A stretch of 64,000 bases of DNA, taken from the NCBI GenBank assembly GCA_023014335.1, contig JAECYW010000009.1:2356001-2420000 (forward strand), in the 5' to 3' direction. Position 1 is the first letter of the stretch. Every line of letters starts with the position of its first letter. Under the pieces are notes generated by a model, which was given only the letters and a program-made list of their open reading frames with translations, ran no database searches and had not been told where the DNA came from. Below are positions 11,119-22,628 of this stretch, in pieces. The DNA comes from Galerina marginata. Lineage: Eukaryota; Basidiomycota; Agaricomycetes; Agaricales; Galerinaceae. Both the position numbers and the translations under genes were made by a program.

Positions 11119-13398
11119 ATGCGGCTCCTCGACGTGCACCACTTAATAGTCGAAGAATTCAACGAAAGAAAGCGACCTGACTATGCCATCCTTTCGCACA
11201 CATGGGGTGAAGGTGAGGTCTCCCTCCAAGATCTGTCGACACCTGCGGCAACAACCATGGCCGGCTATCGCAAAATCAAAAAGTGCTGCGAACTTGCCAT
11301 TCAAGATGGATTCAAGTATGTTTGGATCGACACATGCTGCATCGACAAGACGAGCAGTGCCGAGCTCTCAGAGGCAATCAACTCCATGTACAACTGGTAC
11401 CAATCCGCGAGGATTTGTTATGCGTATCTATCTGATGTGACGATCGGGGACGACCCCAGCGATCCAGAGTCACCGTTTTCCAATAGCCGCTGGTTTACGC
11501 GAGGCTGGACATTGCAGGAGCTGCTCGCTCCGAATATAGTCATCTTTTTCGACCGTAATTGGGTGGACATCGGGACAAAGTCCAGTCTTCAGGAGGAGAT
11601 TTCAAGAATCACTGGCATTCCACGCAAAGCACTTTCCAATCAAGCAATAGACGAAATTAGTATCTCACAACGCATGTCATGGGTCGCGATGCGTAGGACG
11701 ACGAGGGTGGAAGATATTGCATATTGCTTGATGGGCATTTTCGGCGTCAACATGCCGACATTGTACGGAGAGGGTCGACAGGCCTTCATTCGTCTACAAT
11801 ACGAAATTATGAAGAGCTCAGACGACCACAGCCTTTTTGCATGGGCATCTCCGAATCCCCAGAAGTTCATCTTCCAGCCTCCGACTCGGTGGACAAACCC
11901 GGACGATGACGGTTTTCTGAAGGAGATGATTGCTCAAGAAACTCGAGGATCCGAAAGTGGCTTACTGGCCAGTTCGCCGAGGCAGTTTCGGTATGCCCAA
12001 GGGGTACGACGACTCGACGAGGTGGCAAGCTCTAAATACCCTTTCTCAATGACGAATAATGGGCTACATATATGGCTACCTGTAGTTCCAGTCCGTGTGG
12101 CGGATCAGGAGGTATATCAGGCTATACTCAACTGCGAGATCTTAGGTGGAGTCGGCCCATTGAGCATCTACTTGAAACGAAACCCGTCTGGACAATACCA
12201 TCGCATCCTGACCACCATTGTTCGTACCGCTCACAACGTGGAGTACAGCCGCAAGCCCCTCGAATTGTATGTGAAGGAGGCGTATCCTGAAGATTTATCG
12301 TCGTCATTCTTTGAACTGGCAAGCAAGTATTCTTCGAGATGCAATTTCCACCTTGTGGAAAACACCTACGTGGAACAGGGCTACTCGTTGCTGGACTATG
12401 GACCAACAAAATTCTGGGACCAAAAGACGCACACCCTCCAACTCAAAATAGTTCCTTCCAGGACTTCGGTCGCTCTTTCGTATATCATTGTCGCGGCCAA
12501 CGATGACCCAATGGCTCGAGCTATGGTCGTCCTCGGTGTCGAAGGTTCTCGGCTCACGTCCGACCACCACTTCTCGAGATTTTGCTGTGCTGTTTATTCA
12601 GAAGAGCCGGCGATTGAAGGAGCCTTGGTCATCTTGAGAGATCTCCTCCAGAGCAATAGTTCGGAGACCGATTACTTTGATGAAACCTTGGGATATGTCA
12701 ACCTCGACCGCACCACAAAGAAGTTGCCCAATGGTCGCTTAATTTCCATCGCCATCCGCCCGGATCCAGGATCGTCCAAGCCCTCTGTTTCAATCCCGAA
12801 CTACCGTGTCACGATCTCATTCTCTCCGCCTGTCCCAACTGTCCCAAATAACAATCACCGTGCTGTAACGACACCCACCCCATCCAGCCTCTCATTTCCG
12901 AGCCCAATTATCCCCCCTGCCGTCAAACGTCGCCCTGCCGCCCTTCTCCCCATTTTGACGATCCATCTCAATGCCAAACTGGCAGAAAATGCTTTTTACC
13001 CCAAACAAAACTGGACCGTGAAGTCTATGCTGCGCTTCAGCACACGAATCCTAGTTTGGATGCCAACTGAGCAGCACAGGTCGGCAGTTCTGAGGTTGCC
13101 GGCGTCGGGAAAGCTGCAGCCTCCCATCCTCGTGTTCCGCGTCGTTGATTCTGACATCGCTGTTGAGCTCGTTGATGCACCATCGGATTTGCTGCGGGCG
13201 GATTGGGATGCCGTACTCCCGTCATATTTAAATGAAGGTGGTTCCACGGAACAAGCGACTCGCAGGCGGTACCAATTGCCCTCTGATTTCCCAGTGGACA
13301 CGGAGACACTGCGGATTGAACTGAGGCGAAGGATGTTGCTTGATGACGTGGGGCATCAGATGCTGCTCACTCTCAAGGAAAGCGTAAATGAAGTCTAA
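11119..13398 (+). CDS. HET-domain (heterokaryon incompatibility) protein
   Basis: Single-exon gene of 759 residues. The N terminus (MRLLDVHHLIVEEF) leads into a HET domain: YAILSHTWGEGEVSLQDL (about 22-39), GYRKIKKCCELAIQDGFKYV, WIDTCCIDKTSSAELSEAIN, then MYNWYQSARICYAYLSDV. This is followed by the usual continuation RGWTLQELLAPNIVIFFDRN and MSWVAMRRTTRVEDIAYCLM with LYGEGRQAF, a block common in basidiomycete HET proteins. The rest, about 500 residues, is not a domain I recognise; it has a Pro/Ser-rich stretch near 550-600 and no NACHT or repeat module. HET proteins trigger cell death in non-self fusion in ascomycetes; in mushrooms the role is mostly unknown. Lack of introns is usual for this class. 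Confidence 0.9.
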   Translation: MRLLDVHHLIVEEFNERKRPDYAILSHTWGEGEVSLQDLSTPAATTMAGYRKIKKCCELAIQDGFKYVWIDTCCIDKTSSAELSEAINSMYNWYQSARICYAYLSDVTIGDDPSDPESPFSNSRWFTRGWTLQELLAPNIVIFFDRNWVDIGTKSSLQEEISRITGIPRKALSNQAIDEISISQRMSWVAMRRTTRVEDIAYCLMGIFGVNMPTLYGEGRQAFIRLQYEIMKSSDDHSLFAWASPNPQKFIFQPPTRWTNPDDDGFLKEMIAQETRGSESGLLASSPRQFRYAQGVRRLDEVASSKYPFSMTNNGLHIWLPVVPVRVADQEVYQAILNCEILGGVGPLSIYLKRNPSGQYHRILTTIVRTAHNVEYSRKPLELYVKEAYPEDLSSSFFELASKYSSRCNFHLVENTYVEQGYSLLDYGPTKFWDQKTHTLQLKIVPSRTSVALSYIIVAANDDPMARAMVVLGVEGSRLTSDHHFSRFCCAVYSEEPAIEGALVILRDLLQSNSSETDYFDETLGYVNLDRTTKKLPNGRLISIAIRPDPGSSKPSVSIPNYRVTISFSPPVPTVPNNNHRAVTTPTPSSLSFPSPIIPPAVKRRPAALLPILTIHLNAKLAENAFYPKQNWTVKSMLRFSTRILVWMPTEQHRSAVLRLPASGKLQPPILVFRVVDSDIAVELVDAPSDLLRADWDAVLPSYLNEGGSTEQATRRRYQLPSDFPVDTETLRIELRRRMLLDDVGHQMLLTLKESVNEV

Positions 13399-13652
13399 GT
13401 CACAGAATCCCGTCTGTAAGCGTCCTTCAAAATGGCATAAACTTTGCATATATCTTTGTGGAGGTTGGCAGCATTCTATGTTGGCAATCTAGGCCAAAGG
13501 ATTAACATGCTGGTAACGGCTTACAACTACTATGTAAGACTAGGTATAAGGTTGTATGGGTATAATATGGACCGCAATGCAGAAGGAGACGACCAAACCA
13601 GTGACAAAGGGAACACTTCATATCTGATGCCGGTGATCATGCGAATCCCTTT

Positions 13653-15243
13653 TTACCCAATAGTAAACAGCTTGTTGGCACTAGGCGAAGCAGGATTACA
13701 GCTGGTTTTATCCAGAAGACCGTTAGAAGCTATTGCAAAACAAATAGCGTTTTTGCCATTCAGAGGCGCGAGCGGGATGGTTTTTTTGATGCCGTCGAAG
13801 GGGAACAGTTGCGAGTCATTCACTCCTCCTGAGCCATCTGCGCGTCCACCGCAGGCGAAGAGGAGGACCTGATTTCCTGGAGCGCGCCGGTCATCGAAAT
13901 TCAGGCAGCCTTGCGTCTGATACCGCGATATGAATGTCAGTTGTTGAAGGTAAAATGACAGGAGGCCTGGACAAACCAATGAGCTGACAATCAGTGCTGA
14001 TCCAGGCTCATTGTTGTGGATCCCTTTGGTGATAACATCCCACTGCTGAGCGGGACTTCCGTCGCATTTGGCAGTTTGAATCGGAATTAGGTTTTCTCTG
14101 AAGTCTCCCGAGGTGGGGTCGACAAACAGGCAAGAGCCGTCCGCAGCCTTGGTACACGGGTATGAGCGTCGTGAACATTCGAAGAGAAAATGTCAGCGAT
14201 CTCACCTTGATTGGTGCACCAGAGACAACACGGGTAGCAGTGTTATCTCGAGCCATCGCTTCCGCAACGGCAGCCAGATTTAGCTTCGTGCCAGTCTTAA
14301 CTGCAGGGTTAGAAGTAACTGCAGCTGCTGACGCAGCCGAAGAGCTTGTCACCGCTTTGGTAGATGCTACAGAAGCGACGCTGTTGGCTTTAATAGTTGC
14401 TGCAGAAGCGACACTTGCTTTGGGTGGAGGTGTAGAACCAGCATTGCTTGCTTTGGGTGGAGTTCCAGAACCAGCACCGGCTGACTTGCCGAACTTGAAG
14501 AGCTATCGCGGAATGAAATGTTCAGTATGGGCAAGAGCGCGAGGAGAATAAGAAGTTACCTCACTACCAGATGCTGAAGAAGGATTGCAAGCAGTCTGAT
14601 CTAATCTTCCTTTAACTACAGTCAAACAGATCTTGTTCTGTCCGTTCTCAGGTAAAAGAGGCAAAGGACCAGCGCCTCCAGTAAACTGAAATAATTGAGA
14701 ATCGGTTACAGCTCCGCCTGACATCGACCGTAAGATTAATGCTTAGTGGACAAGGTGAATGACTGACTTCCGTCTGCCCGTCCACCACAAGAAAACAAAT
14801 TCACTTGATCTCCAGCCGCTCTCCTTGGGTCGAAATTAAGACACGCATTCGTCAGTGTGTTGACGATAAGTGCGGAGTTCAGCTTGTTGTTGTGTTTCCC
14901 CTTTGTTATGACATCCCATTGCTGCGCAGTACTTCCGTCGCACTTGGCGGTTTGAACTGGGGTCAGGTTTTCTCGGAAGTCGCCAGATAAAGGGTCTACA
15001 AAGAGACAGGAGCCATCCGATGTCTGCCATACATTGTTCTGTGAAAATCCGCGAACGGTAGAAAGTGAGATTAAACCTTACGGTGATGGACACAGCGGTG
15101 AAAGCTCGGGTAGCGGTATTATCCCGAACTTGAGCTTCAGCAACAGCAGCGGCGTTGAGAGTTACTCGTTTAAGCAACCCAGTCGGAGCTGCAGACGAAA
15201 GCGCTGCGTAGAGCGTAATGGCAGAGAGAATTTGCACGAGCAT
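13653..15243 (-). CDS. Secreted protein with two tandem ricin-B-type (CBM13) lectin modules
   Basis: Six exons (15243-15082, 15038-14768, 14717-14560, 14502-14206, 14147-13977, 13916-13653) give 440 residues. A signal peptide (MLVQILSAITLYAALSSAAP) is followed by a Kex2-like LLKR site. Two homologous halves follow: each has RDNTATR, DGSCLFVDP, SGDFRENL, QTAKCDGS, QQWDVITKG, a CLNFD block, GGRADGSG and a closing cysteine-rich block (LDQTACNP and LDKTSCNP). QQW is the QxW signature of ricin-B-type beta-trefoils. The halves are joined by an Ala/Ser/Thr/Lys linker of PPKAS and SVAS-type repeats. Intron sites recur between the halves, so the gene arose by internal duplication. Secretion and carbohydrate binding are inferred; no enzyme or pore-forming domain is attached. 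Confidence 0.85.
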
Positions 15244-16298
15244 AATAGTGTAGGAAGCAGGAAAGAGCGTGTAATAAAATGAATGGGATCTGTGTTATTG
15301 CAGTCTAGTTAGTAATTGTTCAAGCAAGGCAGATTGCACTGACGAGCTTCAATACGAGCTAAAGAGGCCAGTCAAAGATACTAGACTAGCTAGCCAGAAA
15401 GTAAGATCTGCTTCGAGCAGACGAAGGCTTAGAAGAGGGGAAAGGTAAGAGAAGAGAATGAAGTTGGGTTTCATTGTTCCCTATTCCTTTATACGTTGGT
15501 CAATAATCCCATCTGGTTTGAATTCAAGTGCCTTACAATGAATTTTTAATCAACATGACGTCGCTTCGTCGTGAGAACGGTTGCTCACCACGCGGGAAAC
15601 ACAAATTGGGCTGAACACAATCCGTTCAAAGTCCATCTTGGCAAGCCTTATAATTATTACCCAGATCCTCAGAGCTCTCACCGGTCATCGTACAAGGTCA
15701 ATTACTTATCTGTCATGGGGAAATTAATTAGAGACAGGTACTTCATGACCACCACAATCATGTTCGCTGAAACTGAAGAAAGGTCCCATAGTTAGACATA
15801 AGTCCTTTGTTAACAAAAATATTGGGCTATGGCTGGGATGGCAAGGCCAGCATATGCCGTTAAATATCGCTTCGGGACTTCTCCTTAACGACTATGTCCC
15901 TGCTCATTCCAGACAGAGAGAGTCCAGACCACCCGCAACGAGACGAATATGCCAATCAACCATCAGCCAGCACAAAAACCATTAGGTCACTGCGAAACAA
16001 CGGTTCCCATATTATTAACTGTTAGGGAAATTGCTTACCCGTCGTAAGCCTCAATCCAAATTGACGGAAACACGAAAAGGATCTATTTTCCCGAAAATAG
16101 AATCTTGGGTGAGTACCTCTGGAGGACAGCAGACGTTCTTCATACAAATTTAATCGCCAGGCTTCAAGCAGGGGTGACGAGGGTTATAAACATGCTTCCT
16201 TCCATGGTCTGAATCAATTGCAGGCAAAACCAAAAGTGGTAGGTCAATTCGACAACGACGGTAACACGGGCACGAGCAAGGACATTGAGCCCACAAGC
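15244..16298. other. Intergenic
   Basis: Upstream of the lectin gene. A TTTATA box-like element lies near 15490, about 250 bp before its start. The remainder is AT-rich with only short unsupported frames. Confidence 0.4.
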
Positions 16299-18032
16299 CT
16301 ATGCAGCCAACCCAGCGTACAGCGTCTCCTCGAATTCTCCGTAGAGCTTGATGACCTCTGGATCTCGGCTGGGCACAATTTGTGTTCCAAACACCGCTGC
16401 AACTCCTGTCGTCGGGTCCATGAAGAAGTAGGTGCCTGCCCATCCTGACCCTGTGGCATCAATATCAATATCATTTATAGGCAGTGGCGAAACAGATTCA
16501 TGTCCGGGAGACAAAAAACACGTACAGTAGGCCGATCCTTTCTTGCGCCGGTTCGGCCAATCGTGGGTGACGACGGCAAGCCCAGTGCTCCATTGGTTCC
16601 CCGGGAAGTTATTGGCGAATAGATCGAGTGACTTAGAGCCTGCATCGGTAAGAACAGGGACAAAAAGCTCGTCCACGGTGGCTTGTGAGAGGATGCCCTT
16701 CGTTGACTTTCCACCTGGTGAATTAGGAGTAAGATCAATTTACATGAGCCCCATTTATTATCCAACAGGTCGAAATAGAGACAATGATGTGGAGGGGGCG
16801 TACGCACTCTGAATCTGGAGGAGGTGGCGGAGAAGAGTTAGATAGTCGCGTAGAGGTGTGTATATCCCTATACCACCCAGGAAGAGCGAAACTGCAGGGG
16901 AAAAAACCTTGAATCTCAGTTGAATATAATAACGTTGTTAATATACCTTTCTCGTGATCCTGTTCGGTAATCTGGACCTGATCATTCCATGGCTCGAGTA
17001 CACCGTCAGCTCTGCGGAACGTCAGGCCGAGGGATCTCTTCATTAAATCAGAGGTGCGATAAAAAGACGACCCCATGCCGAGGGGTTGAAATATATTGGC
17101 CTGGCTGACCAATTCAAAATGCGACATGGCGGGAGACTTAGTCTTGAATCTGACTGCCGAGACGGACAAGGGAAGCTCACACATATTGCTCGAGCGTCTT
17201 GCCTGTGACCTCCTCAATGATGAATCCCAGAATGTCCGAGCTGTACCCATATGCAACTGTTTGACATTCTGAGTGAGATAGAAGAAGAAATATACAGAAG
17301 CCAACGTACAATCTGTCCCGGGCTCAAACCTGATCGGAATGCCTGGGAGATCTCCCTACATCGAACGCGTGAAGTATCGGATCCTCCACGTTGGCAAACC
17401 ACTCGTACCTTGACATTCTTGAAGAACTCTCCGTGTGGATCATCTTTGTTGTGCGGCGCGACGTATGAAGGGGGCAGGCTTGCATTCGGCACTGGCGAAG
17501 CCGGATAGAACAAACCGCTGGAGAAGTTGAGGAGGTGCCTTACGCGCATGATCCTCTTCGCTTGGGTGAACGGGGGAGAGAGGGTGGGTGAGGATGTGTC
17601 AGAGAGGATGAGAAGTGTGGCAAAGTCGGGGAAAAAATCGGAGACAGGGGTGTCAGCCGTAAACTTTCCTTGCTCAATGAGCTGGAGGGCAGCAAGCTGT
17701 TGTTGAAAGGTAATTTAGTTACGAGTGCTCGAAGGGAGAGATGGATGTCGTACATGCACAATGAACTTGGTCATACTGCAGACCCAGAACACGGTGTTCT
17801 CATCCACCTTTCCGCTCGTTGGATCATTGACGATTTTGTCCCCACCACCATTGAAATATATCTCTTCGTCGACGCTGGAGGCACCGAATACAAATCCCGG
17901 AATCTTCTTTTCACTGACAATCCTAGCCTGCTCAATACATACATGGGATAAGTGACTGCTGAGAAAGAAGTGAACTGGACGTACTGCTAGGGCATCCAAA
18001 GCTTCTTTACCGCTTGAGGTTATCTTGACCAT
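16299..18032 (-). CDS. Serine beta-lactamase-fold esterase/transpeptidase-like protein, copy 1
   Basis: Member of the class C beta-lactamase/DD-peptidase fold family, which in fungi includes esterases and acyltransferases such as LovD. Nine exons (18032-17985, 17927-17754, 17696-17409, 17355-17310, 17256-17181, 17104-16947, 16891-16808, 16714-16526, 16450-16299) give 404 residues. The nucleophile motif SxxK is S67-M-T-K70 in VFWVCSMTKF. The YxS-type motif is in DFAYGYSSDILGFIIEE, and HLLNFSSGLFYP is typical. The C terminus has GTYFFMDPTTGVAAVFGTQ. No signal peptide is evident. The substrate is unknown. It has the same nine-exon pattern and phases as 20941-22628, on the opposite strand. Confidence 0.87.
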
Positions 18033-18682
18033 TCTGTGGCAGACACTGCGAAACTACGCTTGGTTGAACGTGGGAGGGAGGACTGCACAACAACCACTCT
18101 TATAAGGTCCAACTCATGAGAGAGAATCCCCGGGTACATGAAATACCGAACCGCCGACGATGTGTAAATATACCTGTGCACGGTGCAGGTTATATGATCA
18201 TGATGGAATCCATTGTGAAAACTGGGACAGCAACTCGCTTCACATAATCACGACATTCGGTCGAAGAGAAAATGAAGTATAGTGCTGGTAGGTCCCTAAA
18301 TGAACGCGATGTGGATATATAGCATGCTTTACAACGTTCTACAGTTCAGAGAACAAAGCTGAATCTGAACGATGTGGTACAGATTCAAGGTGGACTGTGG
18401 AAGTTTGAGGTCGGGTCGGTCCGGTTGAGGTTTTGTAGATGATGAACGGTCCGGATTCCGGGAACGCGTCGCGAGATTGTATCACGTGATATAGGTTTCG
18501 TTGCGTCAGTCTGGCAGCTGGCTCTCCGTCTTCTACAGTTCTATTACTACACGAACTTCGTGGCTACGAAGACTTCAAGGAGGGTTCAGGTTCAGGCAAG
18601 CTTTTATTTCAAGAGAATACTCACGAATGTAGGTTTTTCTAATCCACGTTATACGACCACTTACAGTAGGCTTTCAGAAGAC
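18033..18682. promoter_or_regulatory. Divergent region between beta-lactamase copy 1 and RSC7
   Basis: 650 bp between divergent starts. Contains GGTCCGG/CCGGTT-type words at about 18410-18460, like those near 58750 and 62590. An in-frame extension of the RSC7 reading frame begins at 18560 but shows no conserved sequence. Confidence 0.35.
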
Positions 18683-20630
18683 ATGAAATCTTCTGTCCCA
18701 AAAATTGTTATCAAACCAAGAACATCCTCCATACGAAATGTAGCCACCTCTTCTGCTGCTGCCACCCCAACGACTGAAATAGACTCGGCGCCAGACGGAG
18801 AGGATGAAGATCTGGAGAACGAGGACTCTCAGGCTATGGAGGTGGATCAAGACGACCCAGGTGCAGCAGACGATAACGCGCAGGGACCGGAGGAGGAGGA
18901 TGTTGTTGAAACGTTCGCTGATTCACCGGCTCCTCGACCGCGAGGTCGTCCCCGAGGGAGGGGAAAAGGTGCTGCGAGTGTGACAAGTACTCCCCGCGCG
19001 CGAGGCAGAGGCAGAGGACGCGGAAGGGGAAGAGGAAGAGGCGCGAATTCTTTGTTGATCAGGCTACCAAAGCGCAACGACGACGATGCAGAAGCGGATG
19101 GGGAAATAGAGGGTGACAATGACGCTGATGTAGAAGGCGGCGATGTCATAGAAGGAGACGCTGAAGTGGAAAAAGAGGCACCACTTGGAGGTGGAAAGCC
19201 TTTCCGGAAGATCCACGGAGAGGTGTATGTTATAGACGGAGACGAATTTGTCACCGAAGAAAACCCCAAAGGGAATGAGAAGGTCGACCAGTTCGGTAAC
19301 TTGCTCGGAGGTGAGCACCTTTGTTCCTTCGACATTACTGTCTAGCGGCCTAATTTTCTCCAGGTCGCCGATTTAAGGCCAACACGTTCGTTCTACCCAA
19401 CCGACATCCACAAAGGAAGTATATGCTTGCAATTGACGCAGCACGTACTTCTGGCTTTCGAGATTCACTATACTATTTCCGTCGCAACTTGCTTGCTTTC
19501 AAACTCAATGCCACCCAACCGGAGAAGGACTATCTCATCTCGGAAGGAAAATTAGGATCTCATCTTCGTACCAGAAGCGTTACCCTCGTAACAGCGCGAA
19601 GTGCATTCAAATTACATGGCAGCAAAATGATTCTTGGTAAGTCTTATTTCCACGTAAGACTGAGTAGATAATGAAGTTTACCGGCCCATAGATGGCAGGT
19701 GGGTGACAGACGACTATTACGAAGAAAAGATGCTGGAAGAAATTACCGCACGCGGTCTCAAGGCAGGCGAGCTTGTCGGAGAATTACCAGACCCAAACGC
19801 AGCACACCACAACAATGAACTGTCAGCGCTAAGCGCAGCTGCTGCCGCAGCATCGTCTAACAAGCCCGATCGGGGTGGTGGTGGGGGCGGTGGGATTTAC
19901 CGTGCTGGAGGTCCAACTACGATATTCGGGGGTAGTGGATGGGGCCCTTACAGTGATGGCCCTTTGAATGCAGTGCGCAAGAGCGTTTTATCTCGCGATG
20001 GGGTCGCAGAAGAAAACTGGATGTGGATGATGGCAACCCGGGTTAGTGAAGCAAACGAAAACTGGGCGAAGCAGAGGAAAGAGGCTCTCAGGGCCGTGGA
20101 AGGCGTAGACGGTCTAATGTTGGGAGGCGCGCTTTTACCGGCCCCAGAACAAACCACTACGAAAAAATGGAGGGATGAAGAGGAGGATGAGGAAGATGAG
20201 GAAGATGAGCTTGAGGAAGAAGCTGCGTCCACGAACGTCGTTGAGAAGCCAATGCCTACTAAATCCAGGAAGCGGAAGGTCGGATTTGAAGACAACACTC
20301 CGACAATTGGTGTATATGAACCTCACGGAAACTTGATTCATTGTAAGAATATCCATTATCTCGCCGTATGTGATATTAACATAATTTATCGTTATTCCAG
20401 ACCGTGCAGATACACAGCCAACGTCAGCTCGATGGGAAAGCCTCCCAGATTCGCCTCCAAAACGGCGAGTGATAGGTGGTACGAAAGTCGGCAATGGAGC
20501 TTGGGCAATCGCCTGGGTAGATACTATTATGGAATTTCCAGACTCGACCGACACCGCTGAGGCAAAGGCTATGGAAATGCTTTGGAAGGAAGCAGAAAGC
20601 TCAATGGATATTCCCATCGATTTGACCTAG
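18683..20630 (+). CDS. RSC7: Chromatin remodelling complex subunit RSC7/Swp82 family
   Basis: Subunit of RSC/SWI-SNF ATP-dependent nucleosome remodellers. Exons 18683-19310, 19364-19636, 19692-20342 and 20401-20630 give 593 residues. The acidic N-terminal half has an AT-hook-like basic patch (PRPRGRPRGRGKG, about 85-97) and an RG-repeat tract. The conserved core starts near residue 200: HGEVYVIDGDEFVTEENPKG, DQFGNLLGGRRFKANTFVLP, ARTSGFRDSLYYFRRN and TQPEKDYLI. It continues with RTRSVTLVTARSAFKLHGSK and DGRWVTDDYYEE. This is the RSC7/Npl6 domain. The C-terminal part has poly-Gly, a long Asp/Glu run and a basic SRKRKV stretch, plausibly nuclear. It sits between two inverted beta-lactamase paralogues. 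Confidence 0.9.
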
Positions 20631-20940
20631 GTTCCAGCGGTGTTGTTGGTATAATTTTGTAAATTACGTTAAAACCTGTGTAATGACGTTGTCTTTCAGT
20701 TCAAGACCGCCATTTACTATATTCCGGCGGTGATTCTGATTACAGATTTGACAGTGTTCACCCCCTTTCTACTGCGCAGTGGGCCGCGATATGCGAAGTT
20801 GACACGTACTGCTTGTGTTTCTGCGAACCTGGATCCCAGCGGGCCTTCGATGACCGATCCGAAGGCAGTACATATAATCAGATAACGTTTTGGCAGTTCT
20901 TCAGAAAGCCCCTCTCCACCAAAGCGACAACAGCGAAAAT

Positions 20941-22628
20941 ATGGTTTCCCTTACTGCAAGTGGTAAAGAGGCTCTTGACAACCTTGTCGTATGTCGGTCT
21001 CGCCGTTATACAAACCAATATTCACTGACCTTTGACTTGAAACGAAGGCGAAAGTCGTACAGGATCAGAAAATACCAGGATTTGTGTTCGGTGCATCTTC
21101 TATCAACGAGGAGATCTACTTCAAGGCTGGTGGCTACAACGTCGTGAATGATCCAGCAAGCGGAGAGGTCAACGAAGATAGTATGTTTTGGATCTGCAGT
21201 CAGTCCAAAATGATTGCTCATGTCAGTCTACGCCCCCGATATATATTAAAATAAACCACATTCTAAACGGCAATTCCCTTTAGCTCGCGGCTCTCAAGCT
21301 AATCGAGGGAGGCAAAATTGCACTTGAGAGCCCTGTATCTGATTACCTGCCCGAATTCGCCAACCTAGTGATCGTGGACGACCCAATGGCGGATGTATTG
21401 ACGTACAAGCCTGCAGCGAGTGTTATGCGGCTGAAGCATCTTCTTCACTTCACCAGTGGACTATACTACCCTATGAAGGGCATGAAGCCGGACGAGCAGC
21501 TGAAGGTATATGCAGCCCCCCACAGCAAAGAAGATCCTGTGGGCGAGTTTATTGCTCTTGTCAAAGTCATTATAGTTCAATGCATGACTTTGAATTCATT
21601 ACTGATTAACTTCTTTATTTTGTACAGGGTGATTTACCTGGCATTCCTCTGCTTTTCGAACCTGGAGCAAATTGTAAGTCAAGCCACCTTTCCCATTTTG
21701 CAAGATAATTTCATGTCCCCGTTAGTTGCATATGGATGGAGTTCTGATATCCTTGGATTCGTGATTGAGAAGGTATCTGGGCAAACCTTGGAGCAATATC
21801 TGTGCGCTAGTTTTTTTTTGTTAGCCGGCCGAAGACCTCTAAAATATTTTAACAGTCAAGAAAATATCTTCAAACCGATTGGAATGAAAGCCTCTTTCTA
21901 CCCCACCCCAGATATAAAAGCGAGGCTTCTCGGCTTGACCTGCCGGCGAAATGGGGAGATTAAAGCTTGGGACGACAAATCGAGACTCAGGGAGCTGGAC
22001 CCAACCAAAGGTACGCAGGCCCACTTGAATGATGATTCGGTCGTTGTGCGTGCCAGCTCATCTCATCCTTTTGTAGTTACGCGCCATATGGCGGGAGTTG
22101 GTCTGTACGCTTCGTTGAAGGATTACCTTGGGCTGCTTCGCCATTTACTCCAAATAAATGGTAAGCAAGTTTTGTTATTTCATCCAAAGCATTGAATTTA
22201 AGTTACTGTAAAAGCTGGAACGGCCCAAAATCCAATCCTGAGTGCTGAGAGCGTCCGCAGCCTCTTCGAACCTTCCCTCGATGACAATGCAGCAAAAAGT
22301 ATCAAGGCATTCATATCCCTGGACCCTTACACACCTCGTGAAACTGGCGTGCAATGGACGAACGCTCTTGCTCTCTGTACGACAGACTGGCCCGGTAGAC
22401 GGAGGAAAGGGACCGCTTTTTGTAAGCTGTCGTCTTTGTCGTTTGTTTTGTTATCTCAAGTGTAATCGTTTGCCAGGGTTTGGGTGGGCCCATACCTTCT
22501 TCTTCATGGATCCGACCACTGGTGTTGCAGCTGTCTTCGGGACCCAGCTGATTAACACTGCCGATGCAGAGGCGTTGAAGCTGAATGCAGAATTTGAGAA
22601 AGTTCTTTATGCAGGTTTATCGACTTGA
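20941..22628 (+). CDS. Serine beta-lactamase-fold esterase/transpeptidase-like protein, copy 2
   Basis: Paralogue of the gene at 16299-18032. Nine exons (20941-20988, 21048-21221, 21284-21565, 21628-21673, 21726-21801, 21856-22010, 22077-22160, 22215-22421, 22477-22628) give 407 residues. Five exons have exactly the same length as in copy 1 apart from small indels elsewhere, and all phases agree. The SxxK motif is S67-Q-S-K70 (MFWICSQSKM). NFAYGWSSDILGFVIEK carries the tyrosine-containing motif. The C terminus has HTFFFMDPTTGVAAVFGTQ. KIPGFVFGASS and GDLPGIP are shared. The SxxK positions differ in the two middle residues, and copy 2 has a longer eighth exon, which may reflect different substrates. 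No signal peptide is visible. Confidence 0.87.

Noticed and set aside
16808..16891. Apparent frameshift in beta-lactamase copy 1, seventh exon
   Set aside because: It was my misreading; with the correct bases the exon reads LFLGGIGIYTPLRDYLTLLR with no shift.
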